Positions 8,530-17,510 of a DNA stretch of 64,000 nt are shown here, one piece after another. Every line of letters begins with the position of its first letter. Position 1 is the stretch's first letter. Source of the DNA: an uncultured Roseicyclus sp. (lineage in GTDB: Bacteria > Pseudomonadota > Alphaproteobacteria > Rhodobacterales > Rhodobacteraceae); the NCBI GenBank assembly GCA_947491935.1, contig CANLLF010000003.1:248001-312000 (forward strand), in the 5' to 3' direction. The position numbers were made by a program, and so were the translations under genes. The notes under the pieces were generated by a model that searched no databases, was not told the origin of the DNA, and saw only the letters and a list, made by a program, of their open reading frames with translations.

Positions 8530-9756
8530 TCAGAGGTGATCTTTGACCACGTCGCCAGCCTGTACAATCAGGGGGATCTTTTCCCCCTGGCCCAGAAGGC
8601 AGGTCATGTCCGATAGCGGATCGCCGTTCACAAGGATCAGATCCGCCGTCGCCCCTTCACCCACATGACCCAGATCGGGGCGGCGCAGGATCTCGGCGTT
8701 CACGGACGTGGCGGATTTCAGCACGTCCGCATTGGGCAGGACCTGTGCGCGAAGGGCAAATTCATCGGATTGGTGCTGGTTCATCCAGCCCAGAAGATCG
8801 GTGCCAAAGCCCATCTTCGTGCCCGCCTTCTGCAGGATCTGCAGAGAGTTCAACCCGGCCTCCCGCACCTTGCGGTTCTTGACGCGGTTGTCGCCGCCGA
8901 GGCCAATAGCGTCGGCGTGGCGATCGAGGCAATCGTAGATCACCAGCGTCGGCACGGCATAGGCGTCGCGATCCTTGAGGATGCCCGCCACGCGGTCGTC
9001 GATCAGGTTGCAATGCTCCAATGTCCGCACGCCGTTCACGCAGGCATGCTCAATGGCCTTGGCCGTGTAGGTATGGGCCGCGACGTAGGTACAGGCGGCC
9101 TCGGCCACCGTCACGATGGCCTGAATTTCCTCGGGCGTGAACTGAATCCAATCGATCGGATCGGTGGGCGTGGCCACACCGCCATTGGCCATGATCTTCA
9201 CGAAATCAGCGCCTAGGCGCAGCTCATCGCGGGCGGCTTGCAGGCAGGCTGGAACCCCGTCCACGATGCGCCCGAGCGAGGGTAAATGGCGGCGCTGCAT
9301 ATCCCCCACATCGGCCCGGCTGGCGCCGCGAAAATCCGTGTGCCCGCCAGTTTGGCCCAAGGCCTTTCCGGACGTTGAAATGCGGCTGCCACGGATCATC
9401 CCTTCGGCCTGCGCGCGTTTGTTGCCGGCATCCCCGCCGCCGACATCGCGGACGGTCGTAAAGCCGCGATCCAGCATTTCACCGAGGTTTCGCGCCGTCC
9501 AATGGGCCACGTAGGTGGGATGCATCGCCTCTAACGCCGCGAGGTTGGGGGTGGCAGCGGCGATATGCACATGGGCATCGATCAGGCCGGGCATTAAAGT
9601 GTGCCCGGTGCCGTCGATCACGCGGTCGGCCTCAGCGGAAATTGCGGTTTCTGACACTTCGGCAACCTGGCCCTCGGCCACCAGAACATGCATCCCCGGC
9701 TTGGCCTCATCCGAAACCCCATCAAACAATGTGCAATTCTCAAATTTGATCCGCAT
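8530..9756 (-). CDS. metal-dependent amidohydrolase (prolidase/imidazolonepropionase-like)
   Basis: 408 residues from the ATG at 9756; an in-frame GTG at 9786 would add ten residues. The shorter form was chosen because family homology begins at MRIKFENCTLFDG. The metal motif LIDAHVHIA is near residue 59, a carboxylated-Lys candidate lies in ADFVKIMANGG near residue 187, and His ligands follow in YVAAHTYT and LEHCN. A late Asp in GFGTDLLG completes the set. Members of this branch hydrolyse dipeptides (often Xaa-Pro or Xaa-Arg) or cyclic amides. It is divergent from the Liv ABC operon and convergent with the M14 gene, a position that ties it to the same amide catabolism. Confidence 0.82.
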   Translation of the reverse strand: MRIKFENCTLFDGVSDEAKPGMHVLVAEGQVAEVSETAISAEADRVIDGTGHTLMPGLIDAHVHIAAATPNLAALEAMHPTYVAHWTARNLGEMLDRGFTTVRDVGGGDAGNKRAQAEGMIRGSRISTSGKALGQTGGHTDFRGASRADVGDMQRRHLPSLGRIVDGVPACLQAARDELRLGADFVKIMANGGVATPTDPIDWIQFTPEEIQAIVTVAEAACTYVAAHTYTAKAIEHACVNGVRTLEHCNLIDDRVAGILKDRDAYAVPTLVIYDCLDRHADAIGLGGDNRVKNRKVREAGLNSLQILQKAGTKMGFGTDLLGWMNQHQSDEFALRAQVLPNADVLKSATSVNAEILRRPDLGHVGEGATADLILVNGDPLSDMTCLLGQGEKIPLIVQAGDVVKDHL

Positions 9757-9792
9757 TTTTGCCCCCATTGGTTGTGCCGCGAACACTCATTT

Positions 9793-9806
9793 GCTCCCTA
9801 GGGAGC
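9793..9806. promoter_or_regulatory. perfect 14-bp palindrome between amidohydrolase and Liv operon
   Basis: The sequence GCTCCCTAGGGAGC is a perfect inverted repeat in the 120-base divergent spacer between the minus-strand amidohydrolase and the plus-strand Liv ABC operon. Its position just upstream of both starts fits an operator for a dimeric regulator. No regulator gene is adjacent, so the binding protein is unknown. A role as an RNA hairpin is less likely because there is no loop. Confidence 0.45.
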
Positions 9807-9879
9807 CTGATGTGAGAGAATTACGCAACCCACTTGAGTTTTCACTTGTCACCCCGGCCGATCGCGGCATCATGGGTGG

Positions 9880-10692
9880 ATGGTTACCGAAGTGCTTGCT
9901 GCCGCGCCGCCGATGGAAAAGACCGCCCGCCCGCTGATGCAGGTGCGCGACCTGAGGCGCAGTTTCTATGGCGTTCAGGCGCTGAACGGGGTCAGCTTTG
10001 ACGTGACGCCGGGGACGATTACTGCGCTGATCGGGCCGAACGGGGCGGGCAAGACCACGGCGTTCAACTGCATCTCGGGCGTGATCCCGCCGGAAAGCGG
10101 ATCCGTCACGTTTGAGGGGCACGACATCACCGGCCTGACACCGGATCGGATCCATGGCCACGGGGTCGTGCGCACGTTCCAGATCGCCCGGGGATTTCCC
10201 ACGCTGACGGTGCTGGAAACGCTGCTGTTGCACGGCGAGGCGCAGCCCGGGGAAAGCATGCTGACGGCCTTGTTCAACCCGGGAACCGCGCGTGCGCGGG
10301 AGGCGGAACTGCTGGATCGTGCGCAGATTATCGCGCGGCGGTTGAAGCTGGACCATGTGCTGGAGAACCTAACCGATGCGCTGTCGGGCGGGCAGAAAAA
10401 GCTGCTGGAGATCGGGCGGGCCCTGATGGCGCGGCCCAAGCTGATCCTTCTGGATGAACCGGTTGCGGGCGTGAACCCGACGCTCAGCCTTGAGATCGCC
10501 GAACGTATTCAACAGCTTCGCGAGGAAGACGACCTGACCTTCCTGATCGTCGAGCACGACATGGACGTCGTGGCGCGCATCTGTGACCCGGTGGTGGTGA
10601 TGGCGCAGGGTACCACCCTGACCCAAGGCAGTTTTGCCGAGATTTCCGCCGATCACGCGGTACAGGATGCTTATCTGGGGACGCGGTCATGA
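9880..10692 (+). CDS. Liv-type ABC transporter ATP-binding protein (LivG-like)
   Basis: 270 residues. Walker A (GPNGAGKTTAFN), the ABC signature (LSGGQKKLLEIGRALM) and Walker B (LILLDEP) are intact, and the spacing matches the LivG/BraF branch that energises uptake of branched-chain amino acids, amides and related compounds. Alternative in-frame ATG starts exist at 9913 and 9937; homology begins at about the latter, so the first 10-20 residues are uncertain. The end overlaps the LivF-like gene by four bases. This is the first gene of a seven-gene operon that includes every transporter component. Confidence 0.88.
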   Translation: MVTEVLAAAPPMEKTARPLMQVRDLRRSFYGVQALNGVSFDVTPGTITALIGPNGAGKTTAFNCISGVIPPESGSVTFEGHDITGLTPDRIHGHGVVRTFQIARGFPTLTVLETLLLHGEAQPGESMLTALFNPGTARAREAELLDRAQIIARRLKLDHVLENLTDALSGGQKKLLEIGRALMARPKLILLDEPVAGVNPTLSLEIAERIQQLREEDDLTFLIVEHDMDVVARICDPVVVMAQGTTLTQGSFAEISADHAVQDAYLGTRS

Positions 10693-11396
10693 GCCTTCTG
10701 AGCGCCAGAGATGTGGTGGGCGGCTACACCAAGGCCGATACGATCCTCAAAGGCGTGTCGGTCACTGCGGATGCTGGGGAGATCGTGGCCATCCTCGGCC
10801 CCAATGGCGCGGGAAAGTCGACGCTTCTCAAGGCCATTGCCGGACAATTGGACGTGCGCGAAGGCGCGGTGGAGTTGAACGGCACGGCGATCAACGGCCT
10901 GAAACCGCGCGAAATTGCGCAACGTGGTGTCGCCTATGTGCCGCAAGAGGCGAATGTCTTTCCCAGCATGACAATCCGGGAAAACCTTGAGATTGGCGGC
11001 TACCTTGCGCCCAAACACGTTGCGGCGCGGATGGCCGAGATCTTCGAGCGCTTTCCCATGCTGGCCGAAAAGCGGCGGGAGGCAGCGCGGACCTTGTCAG
11101 GCGGCCAACGGCAGGTGCTGGCAGTGGCCGTGGCGCTCATGGTGGCGCCGTCGTTGATGCTGCTGGATGAGCCGTCCGCGGGCCTGTCGCCCGTCGCCAC
11201 AGCGGAGCTGTTCGATACGATCCGGGGGATCCGCGACCAGGGCGTCGCGGTGGTGCTGGTGGAGCAAAACGCGCTGGACGCGCTGGGGCTGGCGGAACGC
11301 GGCTACATCCTTGCGGCGGGCGCCAATCACATAAGCGGAAACGCAGCGGATCTGGCCGCGGACCCTGATGTCCGCAAGGCCTTTCTTGGTGGATAA
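10689..11396 (+). CDS. Liv-type ABC transporter ATP-binding protein (LivF-like)
   Basis: 235 residues, the usual LivF/BraG size. Walker A (GPNGAGKSTLLKAIAG), the signature motif (LSGGQRQVLAVAVALM) and Walker B (LMLLDEPSAG) are complete, and YVPQEANVFPSMT is the family Q-loop region. It pairs with the LivG-like subunit to form the ATPase of the importer. The ATG lies in an ATGA overlap with that gene. Confidence 0.9.
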   Translation: MSLLSARDVVGGYTKADTILKGVSVTADAGEIVAILGPNGAGKSTLLKAIAGQLDVREGAVELNGTAINGLKPREIAQRGVAYVPQEANVFPSMTIRENLEIGGYLAPKHVAARMAEIFERFPMLAEKRREAARTLSGGQRQVLAVAVALMVAPSLMLLDEPSAGLSPVATAELFDTIRGIRDQGVAVVLVEQNALDALGLAERGYILAAGANHISGNAADLAADPDVRKAFLGG

Positions 11397-11413
11397 AATG
11401 GGAGAAGTGACCA

Positions 11414-12619
11414 ATGACTGACTTTAAGAACCTATTCGCGCCGACACGGCGGAGCGTGATGCTGGGGGCGACGGCCCTTCTGGCGACACCGGCGATCCTG
11501 CGCGCGCAATCCGCGCCGATCACCTTTGGCACGTTGACGCCGCTGACTGGTGTCGGCGGCACATACGGCCCGTCCATGCGCGACGCGGCCGCCAACGTCT
11601 TTACCGCCGTGAACGAGGCGGGCGGCCTTCTGGGCCAGGAGATTGATCTGGTCTCTGAAGACACGCAGACCAACCCGGAAGCCGCCGTGCGCGCGGTGCG
11701 CAAGCTGATCGACGTGGACGGTGTGTCGGTTGTGATCGGCACATGGGCATCTTCGATCACGACAGCGGTCGCGCCGCTCTGCTGGGAAAACGGGGTGATG
11801 CTGTTCACCGTCTCCGGCGCCGACAGCATCACGCAGTTGCCCCATATGGGCTATATCGCGCGCACGCAGCCGAACTCGGTGCTGCAGATCGAAGTCGCCG
11901 GGGATTTCATGTTGCGCCAGGACTCCGCCGGCATGGCCTGGATCGGGCCGCAGACGCCGTTTGCCCAATCCTCGATCGATATTCTCGCGGGGCAGGCCGA
12001 AGGTGCCGGGATCGGTATGGAAAGCCTGATCTACGAGGCCGACAAGAGCACGTATCGCTCCGAGGTCGACACGATCCTGCGCTCCAACCCCGATTTCATC
12101 ATGTTGGGCGGTTATGCGGCTGACAGCACCGTGGTGCTGCGCGACATCTGGCAGGCGGGCTATGAGGGCCGGATCATCGGTCCGGCCTATGCGGTCAATC
12201 CAACCGTGCTGGAGGCATTGCCCGCCGAGGTCACAGAAGGGGTCTTCACCTGGGAAGGCGCACCGGATGTGGGCAGTTCCGCTTATGCCAATGTGCAGGC
12301 CTCGCTGGGTGTGGAGGAGGTCGACCCCTATTCTGCGCAAACCTATGACCACGCCAATATGGCGGTTCTTGCGGCGGCCGCGGCGGGTGATGCAAGCGGC
12401 GCGGCGATCCGCGACGCGCTGCGCTCGATCAGCCAGGGAGAGGGGGATGCCGTCTCCGACGCGATTGCCGGGCTTGAAGCGCTCGCAGGCGGTGGGTCGG
12501 TGAACTATTCCGGCGCGTCGGGCCCGTGTGACTTCGACGATATCGGCGACATCACTGGCACGCAGTTCCTGTTCCGGCAGATCTCCGGCGGGTCGCCTTC
12601 GGACTTTGAACGGGTCTAA
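11414..12619 (+). CDS. ABC transporter substrate-binding protein (LivK/amide type, Tat signal)
   Basis: 401 residues. The N-terminus is a clear twin-arginine signal (TRRSVMLG, Arg12-Arg13) followed by a hydrophobic stretch and a probable cleavage near residue 31, so the mature protein is periplasmic. The mature part begins with ITFGTLTPLTGVGGTYG, the type I binding-protein start typical of LivK, AmiC and UrtA relatives, and carries the family's ASSITTAVAP and later TYDHANMAVLA blocks. The likely ligands are amino acids, amides, urea or aromatic acids. The gene is in the middle of the Liv operon and is followed by a strong hairpin before the permease genes. The operon's proximity to the deacylase and peptidase run suggests it imports the substrate of that pathway, but this is inference. 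Confidence 0.87.
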   Translation: MTDFKNLFAPTRRSVMLGATALLATPAILRAQSAPITFGTLTPLTGVGGTYGPSMRDAAANVFTAVNEAGGLLGQEIDLVSEDTQTNPEAAVRAVRKLIDVDGVSVVIGTWASSITTAVAPLCWENGVMLFTVSGADSITQLPHMGYIARTQPNSVLQIEVAGDFMLRQDSAGMAWIGPQTPFAQSSIDILAGQAEGAGIGMESLIYEADKSTYRSEVDTILRSNPDFIMLGGYAADSTVVLRDIWQAGYEGRIIGPAYAVNPTVLEALPAEVTEGVFTWEGAPDVGSSAYANVQASLGVEEVDPYSAQTYDHANMAVLAAAAAGDASGAAIRDALRSISQGEGDAVSDAIAGLEALAGGGSVNYSGASGPCDFDDIGDITGTQFLFRQISGGSPSDFERV

Positions 12620-12644
12620 CCCACTGCAATCCGTAAAATAATCC

Positions 12645-12670
12645 GCCGGGGCCTCCTACCGGGCCCCGGC
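12645..12670 (+). other. intergenic hairpin after the Liv binding-protein gene
   Basis: A perfect 9-bp stem (12645-12653 with 12662-12670, arms GCCGGGGCC and GGCCCCGGC) with an 8-base loop lies 25 bases after the binding-protein stop and before the permease. There is no strong T-tract, so partial termination or 3'-end protection of the upstream mRNA is more likely than full termination. Such elements commonly set higher expression of the binding protein than of the membrane subunits. Confidence 0.6.
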
Positions 12671-12699
12671 CTTTCCCCAACCCAAGGCCAACCTGCCAC

Positions 12700-13566
12700 A
12701 TGCTCGACCTTCTGCCGCAATTTCTGGTGAACGGGATCATCACCGGCGCGCTTCTGGCGGTGCCCGCGATTGGCTTCACCGCTATTTTCGCGGTGCTTCG
12801 GTTCCCGAATTTCGCCGTGGCCAGCCACGCCACCGTAGGGGCGTTTGCGGGGTTCGTGGCCAATGTGACTTTCGGGCTCCCCGCGATCCCTTCGCTGATG
12901 TTCGCCTTCCTGATCGCGGGTCTTGTGGGCCTGGTGAGTGATGAGATCGCGCTGAAACCGCTCCGAAAATATGGGGCGCTGACCACGGCCATCGCCTCGA
13001 TTGCGCTCACCATCGTGTTGGAGAACATCGTGCGGTTCTTCTTTGGCAACGATTTGCGCGGATATGACCTGCCGCTGGTGCGGGACATCCGCTTTGGCGA
13101 CATCCGGGTGAACCCGCAACAGCTTGAAAACATGGCGCTGGCCGTGGTGATCATGATTGCCGTCTTCGCTGCGCTGAAATTCACCCGGATGGGCAAGGCG
13201 ATGCGGGCCGTCGCCGACAATCCGGGGCTGGCGGATCTCAAGGGGATCGATGCGGTGATGGTGGGCCGTGTCGTGGCCTTTGTCGGCATGGGGCTTGTCG
13301 GTGTGGGCGGGATGCTCTTTGGCCTTGGCACCTCCATAGATCCGCTCACCGGGTTTCGCTTCATCCTGCCGATTTTCGCCGCCGCCGTGGTGGGCGGCCT
13401 CGGCTCCATCCCCGGCGCGGTTCTCGGCGCGATGATCGTCGGGATCGGGGAGGAGATGTCGGCGCTGGTGCTGGAGCCCGCCTACAAATCCGCCGTTGGC
13501 TTCTTTGCCATCGTTCTGGTGCTGACCTTCCGGCCGCGCGGGCTTCTGGGTGAAAGGGCGTATTGA
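12700..13566 (+). CDS. Liv-type ABC transporter permease (LivH-like)
   Basis: 288 residues, strongly hydrophobic with about eight predicted membrane segments, beginning MLDLLPQFLVNGIITGALLA, a typical LivH/BraD N-terminus. The Liv permease landmarks GKAMRAVADNPGLA near residue 166 (the coupling loop) and VVGGLGSIPGAVLGA near residue 230 are evident. It forms the membrane channel with the following LivM-like protein, whose start codon overlaps its stop (TGATG). Confidence 0.9.
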   Translation: MLDLLPQFLVNGIITGALLAVPAIGFTAIFAVLRFPNFAVASHATVGAFAGFVANVTFGLPAIPSLMFAFLIAGLVGLVSDEIALKPLRKYGALTTAIASIALTIVLENIVRFFFGNDLRGYDLPLVRDIRFGDIRVNPQQLENMALAVVIMIAVFAALKFTRMGKAMRAVADNPGLADLKGIDAVMVGRVVAFVGMGLVGVGGMLFGLGTSIDPLTGFRFILPIFAAAVVGGLGSIPGAVLGAMIVGIGEEMSALVLEPAYKSAVGFFAIVLVLTFRPRGLLGERAY

Positions 13567-14480
13567 TGCTGAGCTGGCTGTTTTCCGTCGCAACCTTCGC
13601 GGGCATTTACGCGCTGCTGGCCCTCGGGATCAACGTGATCTGGGGCATGGGCGGCATGATCAACCTTGGCATGGCCGGGTTCTTTGCCCTCGGCGCCTAT
13701 GCCTCGGCCTTGGCCACGGGCGCGGGCGCGCTGCCCATCCCCATCGGGCTGGCTTTGGCCGCGGGGCTGGCGGCGCTGGCGGGCGGTCTGCTCTGTCGGC
13801 TGACGCTCAGGCTCCGGGGGGACTATCTTGCCATTGTCACCCTGGGGTTTTCCGAACTCATCCGCCTCATCGCGGCCAATGAGATCTGGATGACCAATGG
13901 GTCGGATGGCATTTCCGGCATTCCGGGCCCGTGGCGCGCGGAGCTCTCGCCGTTCCAGTTCAACATGCTCAGTTGCGCGCTCGTGACCCTCGCGGTGCTC
14001 ATCGTCTGGGCCATGACCGAGCGGCTCAGGCGCAGCCCCTGGGGCAGGGCGCTCCGGGCGATCCGCGATGATGACACCGCCGCCGCCGTGGCGGGCAAGC
14101 CGATCACGCGCTTCAAGGTGCAGGCCTTCGCCCTTGGCGCGGCGATCCTCGGCCTCGCGGGGGCGTTTTATGCCCACTACACCAGCTACATCGCGCCCGA
14201 CATTTTCCGGCCGCTGATCACGATCTACATCTTCCTGGCGCTCACCGCCGGGGGCACCGGCAATTCCACCGGAGCGGTTGTCGGCGCCATTGCGGTCGTG
14301 GCCGTGCTTGAGGGCAGCCGATTTCTGGAGGGCTGGGTCTCCGTCCTGGGCGGGGTAGAAAAGGCCGCCTTGCGAGAGATCGTGATTGGTGTGGCTTTGA
14401 TCGCCATCATGCAGTTACGCCCGCGGGGGCTGTTGCCGGAAACGCCACCGGGCCCATTTTTGAAGCGGAAAGACACATGA
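13566..14480 (+). CDS. Liv-type ABC transporter permease (LivM-like)
   Basis: 304 residues from the ATG sharing a base with the previous stop; an in-frame TTG one codon earlier is not needed. The protein has the LivM pattern: INVIWGMGGMINLGMAGFFALG near the N-terminus (split here only for description), the GDYLAIVTLGFSELIR loop near residue 90 and the coupling segment GRALRAIRDDDTAAAVAG near residue 160. Together with LivH it makes the heterodimeric transmembrane domain. It ends in an ATGA overlap with the GAF gene. Confidence 0.9.
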   Translation: MLSWLFSVATFAGIYALLALGINVIWGMGGMINLGMAGFFALGAYASALATGAGALPIPIGLALAAGLAALAGGLLCRLTLRLRGDYLAIVTLGFSELIRLIAANEIWMTNGSDGISGIPGPWRAELSPFQFNMLSCALVTLAVLIVWAMTERLRRSPWGRALRAIRDDDTAAAVAGKPITRFKVQAFALGAAILGLAGAFYAHYTSYIAPDIFRPLITIYIFLALTAGGTGNSTGAVVGAIAVVAVLEGSRFLEGWVSVLGGVEKAALREIVIGVALIAIMQLRPRGLLPETPPGPFLKRKDT

Positions 14481-14968
14481 GCGATACGGACCTTCTTGCG
14501 CAAACCCGCGATGCGGCGGATCTCTATCCCGCCATCCAAAGCGCACTTGATCAGATCGTCGGCCACAAGCTCTTCACGCTGACGGCGATTGACCATGGGC
14601 GGGGGGAGGCCGCGCGAATCTATACGTCGCATCCAGCGGAATACCCGGTGGGTGGACGCAAACCGTTGGGGGATATGACGGCCTGGGGCAAGATCGTACT
14701 GCAGGATCGCCAGCCCTGGATCGCCTACAATGCGGCAGATATCGAAGGGGCGTTTTTCGACCACGCCTTGATCGCTGAACTGGGCTGCGCGTCGTGCCTG
14801 AATATGCCCGTTGTCGAAGAGGATGCGCCGGGCGGCCCGCGTGTGATCGGCACCGTGAACCTGTTGCATGGCGAGGGCCACTACGCGCCGGAGCACATCG
14901 AGAAGGTTGCCCCTTTCGCGGCGCTTCTGGTGCAATCCTTCAAGGATTGGGCGGACGCGGCGGGTTAG
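14477..14968 (+). CDS. GAF domain-containing protein
   Basis: 163 residues that fit a single GAF domain from about residue 15 to 155, with the characteristic GCASCLNMPVV strand and a final VIGTVNLLH strand. It has no HTH, kinase or cyclase partner domain. GAF domains bind small molecules such as nucleotides, ureides or aromatic compounds. It is the last gene of the Liv operon (4-base overlap with LivM) and converges with the sugar ABC ATPase gene, overlapping it by 4 bases. A role as a ligand-sensing accessory to the transporter, or as a small-molecule binding enzyme, is inference. Confidence 0.75.
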   Translation: MSDTDLLAQTRDAADLYPAIQSALDQIVGHKLFTLTAIDHGRGEAARIYTSHPAEYPVGGRKPLGDMTAWGKIVLQDRQPWIAYNAADIEGAFFDHALIAELGCASCLNMPVVEEDAPGGPRVIGTVNLLHGEGHYAPEHIEKVAPFAALLVQSFKDWADAAG

Positions 14969-16026
14969 GACAGCCGAAGAGATTGTCCGCTTGCCGTGTC
15001 GAACAAATGCGCGTCGTCGCCGGAGAGCGACAGGCTGATCTTGTCCCCCGCTTTGGGGGGCGTGCGGCCCGGCGCCGTGGCGTTGATTTCCTGCCCGTCG
15101 ACATCGACATAGACCAGCGTTTCGGAACCAAGAGGTTCGGCAACCGTAACGGTTCCATTCAATACACCGCTCGCGTCAGATTTCAGATCCTCTGGCCTTA
15201 TGCCAAACGTCACGGAGCGACCTGCCGGGATCGCTAGGCCCGGGACGGAAATCTCCGCGCCATTCCAAAGCTTGACGCCATGGCCCGTGCCCTGTGCCTC
15301 CATCAGGTTCATCGCAGGCGCGCCGATGAATTGCGCGACGAAGGTATTGGCGGGTGCGTGGTAGACCTCGGCGGGTGTACCGATCTGCTGAATGTAGCCG
15401 TCTTTCATGATCACGATCCGGTCGGCCAGCGTCATCGCCTCCACCTGATCATGGGTCACGAAGATCATCATCTTACCTACGCGGGTATGTAACTTCTTGA
15501 TTTCCAAACGCATTTGCGTGCGAAGCTGCGCATCGAGGTTCGAGAGCGGTTCATCGAAGAGGAACACTGCCGGGTCCCGCACCATGGCGCGCCCGATGGC
15601 GACCCGCTGACGCTGACCGCCGGAGAGCTGTGCGGGTTTGCGTTCCAACAGGTCGGTCATACCGAGAATGCCTGCCACCTCGTCGATGCGGGCGTTCTTC
15701 TCCTCCTTCGTCAGCTTCGCGGTTTTCAGGCCGAAGCCGATATTCCGGCGCACTGACATGTGGGGGTAGATCGCGTAATTCTGGAATACCATGGCGATGT
15801 TGCGTTCCTTGGGCTCCAGATTGTTGACCACGCGCCCGCCGATCTCGATTGTCCCCTCCGTGATCTCCTCCAGCCCTGCGATCATCCGCAAGGTCGTGGA
15901 TTTGCCGCAGCCGGACGGGCCGACCAGCACGACAAACTCGCCCTCATCCACGGTCAGGTTGATCGAATGCAGCACCTCGGTATCGCCGTAGCGTTTGACA
16001 AGGTCGCGCAGGATCAGATTGGTCAT
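14965..16026 (-). CDS. sugar ABC transporter ATP-binding protein (UgpC/MalK type)
   Basis: 353 residues. Walker A GPSGCGKSTTLRMIAG, signature LSGGQRQRVAIGRAMV and Walker B VFLFDEPLSNLD are intact, and a C-terminal TOBE-like regulatory domain (from about residue 235) with FGIRPEDL marks the carbohydrate (CUT1) group. It powers the importer encoded upstream by the two permeases and binding protein. It is the last gene of the minus-strand operon and starts in a 4-base overlap with the ArgH-like gene. Confidence 0.9.
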   Translation of the reverse strand: MTNLILRDLVKRYGDTEVLHSINLTVDEGEFVVLVGPSGCGKSTTLRMIAGLEEITEGTIEIGGRVVNNLEPKERNIAMVFQNYAIYPHMSVRRNIGFGLKTAKLTKEEKNARIDEVAGILGMTDLLERKPAQLSGGQRQRVAIGRAMVRDPAVFLFDEPLSNLDAQLRTQMRLEIKKLHTRVGKMMIFVTHDQVEAMTLADRIVIMKDGYIQQIGTPAEVYHAPANTFVAQFIGAPAMNLMEAQGTGHGVKLWNGAEISVPGLAIPAGRSVTFGIRPEDLKSDASGVLNGTVTVAEPLGSETLVYVDVDGQEINATAPGRTPPKAGDKISLSLSGDDAHLFDTASGQSLRLS

Positions 16027-17510
16027 GTTTGGCCTTTCAGGTCTTCGAATGCGGTGCGCAGGCGGGCATCGGCGCCGGCGCGGCGCGACAGGCGCTCGGA
16101 TTGCGCGGATGTCAGCGCTTCAAGCGTTTCGGAATAGATGGCAAAGGCCGCATGCAAGGCGGCGGGGGCCGGGCCGCCCGTCCGGTCGCGGCGGGTCACG
16201 AAGCTGCGGGCACCGACGGCGGCGGCGAATGCTGTCTGATCGAGTGAGGTCTCGCGCCCGCTGGCTGCGGCGAAGGCCTTGGCAAAGGCATCGTAACCCT
16301 GACCCAGCGGCGCACCTTTGGCGATGACCGCGCGCGCGGTGGTGGCGGCCACGTCATGGGCTTGGCGGAAGCTCAGTCCCTCGTCGCGCACCAATGTATC
16401 GGCCAGCTCTGTGATGGTGATGCAGGCCGCGTCGGTCGTGCGGGCCACACGCTCGGCATTGATTGAGCAGGCGGGCAGGAAGGCTGTCAGCAGGTCGAAC
16501 ACGCGGGCGGCATGATCAAAGGCGCCATAGCCTGCCTGTTGCACTTCACCTTCGCTGTCGTTCATGTCGGTGAACGGCGTGTTGTGCATCGTGTTCACCA
16601 CCGTATCGCACCGCCCCGCGGCAACCGACGCGAGGTGGCGCAGGTGTTCGATCGGCACCGGGTTGCGCTTTTGCGGCATGATCGACGAAATCTGCACCAG
16701 ACTGCGCGGCACGTAGAGTTGCCCGACCTCGAACGCCGACCAAAACGCCATATCCTGCACCACGCGCCCCAGATGAAGCATCGGGAGTTTCAGCGCGGAA
16801 TAGAGGCCGGTCACGTAATCGACGGACGCGATACAGCCATATGCGTTGATGCGCGGGGCCTCGAACCCGAGCAGCTCCGCCATGCGTTCGCGGTTGATGG
16901 GAAAGCCGGAGGTGGTGATTGCGGCGGCGCCCATGGGGCAGAGGTCGAGCGGCGCAATGGCCGCTTCAAGCCGCCTGGTGTCGGCCAGCAGAACTTCCAG
17001 CATGGCGGCGAGGTAGTGGCCGAAGGTGGAGGGTTGCGCGGGCTGACCATGGGTGTAGGCCACAATCAGCGTGTCACGTTCAGTTTTAGCTTTTTCCAGA
17101 AGGGCTTGCGCGAGGATGTTCATGCGGTTCAGCGCATCCTCCGCACGATCTCGCAGGGCCATCTTGAACATGGTGTGGTCCATGTCATTGCGGCTCCGCG
17201 CCGTGTGCAGCGCCCCGCCCAGATCCCCAAGGCGGGCTTTGAGTTCGGCCTCCACGAGAAAGAACCAATCCTCATGCTCCCCGGTATAGCTCTGCGCGTC
17301 GCGGTCGGTTTCGTCGGCAATGCGATCAAGCGTCTGTGCGATGGCCTTGCCGTCTGTCGCGCTCAGGATGTCGGTCTCCACCAACATCACAAGATGCGCC
17401 CGGTTGATGGCGTCCATGTGGTCGGCGAAATGCGCCTTCACACCCTCGAACAAGGGCGCGAGAACGGTGTCCCGGTAGGTGGGATCGGGGAAGGTGGAGG
17501 TATCGGTCAT
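16023..17510 (-). CDS. ArgH-like lyase of the fumarase/aspartase superfamily
   Basis: 495 residues. The superfamily signature SSIMPQKRNPVPIEHLR near residue 282 and the THGQPAQPSTFGHYL and TARSRNDMDHTMFK blocks place it with argininosuccinate lyases and relatives. It differs from housekeeping ArgH at active-site positions: the usual SRNDQVATD is SRNDMDHTM and PLGSGALAG is replaced by CPMGAAAITTSGF. It probably performs a C-N or C-O elimination on a different substrate. It lies inside a sugar ABC operon between a VOC protein and the ATPase, overlapping both by 4 bases, which makes a role in the imported compound's catabolism more likely than arginine synthesis. The start ATG at 17510 fits the family N-terminus. 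Confidence 0.8.
   Translation of the reverse strand: MTDTSTFPDPTYRDTVLAPLFEGVKAHFADHMDAINRAHLVMLVETDILSATDGKAIAQTLDRIADETDRDAQSYTGEHEDWFFLVEAELKARLGDLGGALHTARSRNDMDHTMFKMALRDRAEDALNRMNILAQALLEKAKTERDTLIVAYTHGQPAQPSTFGHYLAAMLEVLLADTRRLEAAIAPLDLCPMGAAAITTSGFPINRERMAELLGFEAPRINAYGCIASVDYVTGLYSALKLPMLHLGRVVQDMAFWSAFEVGQLYVPRSLVQISSIMPQKRNPVPIEHLRHLASVAAGRCDTVVNTMHNTPFTDMNDSEGEVQQAGYGAFDHAARVFDLLTAFLPACSINAERVARTTDAACITITELADTLVRDEGLSFRQAHDVAATTARAVIAKGAPLGQGYDAFAKAFAAASGRETSLDQTAFAAAVGARSFVTRRDRTGGPAPAALHAAFAIYSETLEALTSAQSERLSRRAGADARLRTAFEDLKGQT

Noticed and set aside
16023-17510. Housekeeping argininosuccinate lyase (argH)
   Set aside because: Embedded in a sugar ABC operon and altered in substrate-binding loops; superfamily membership is kept but the arginine-pathway role is not supported.
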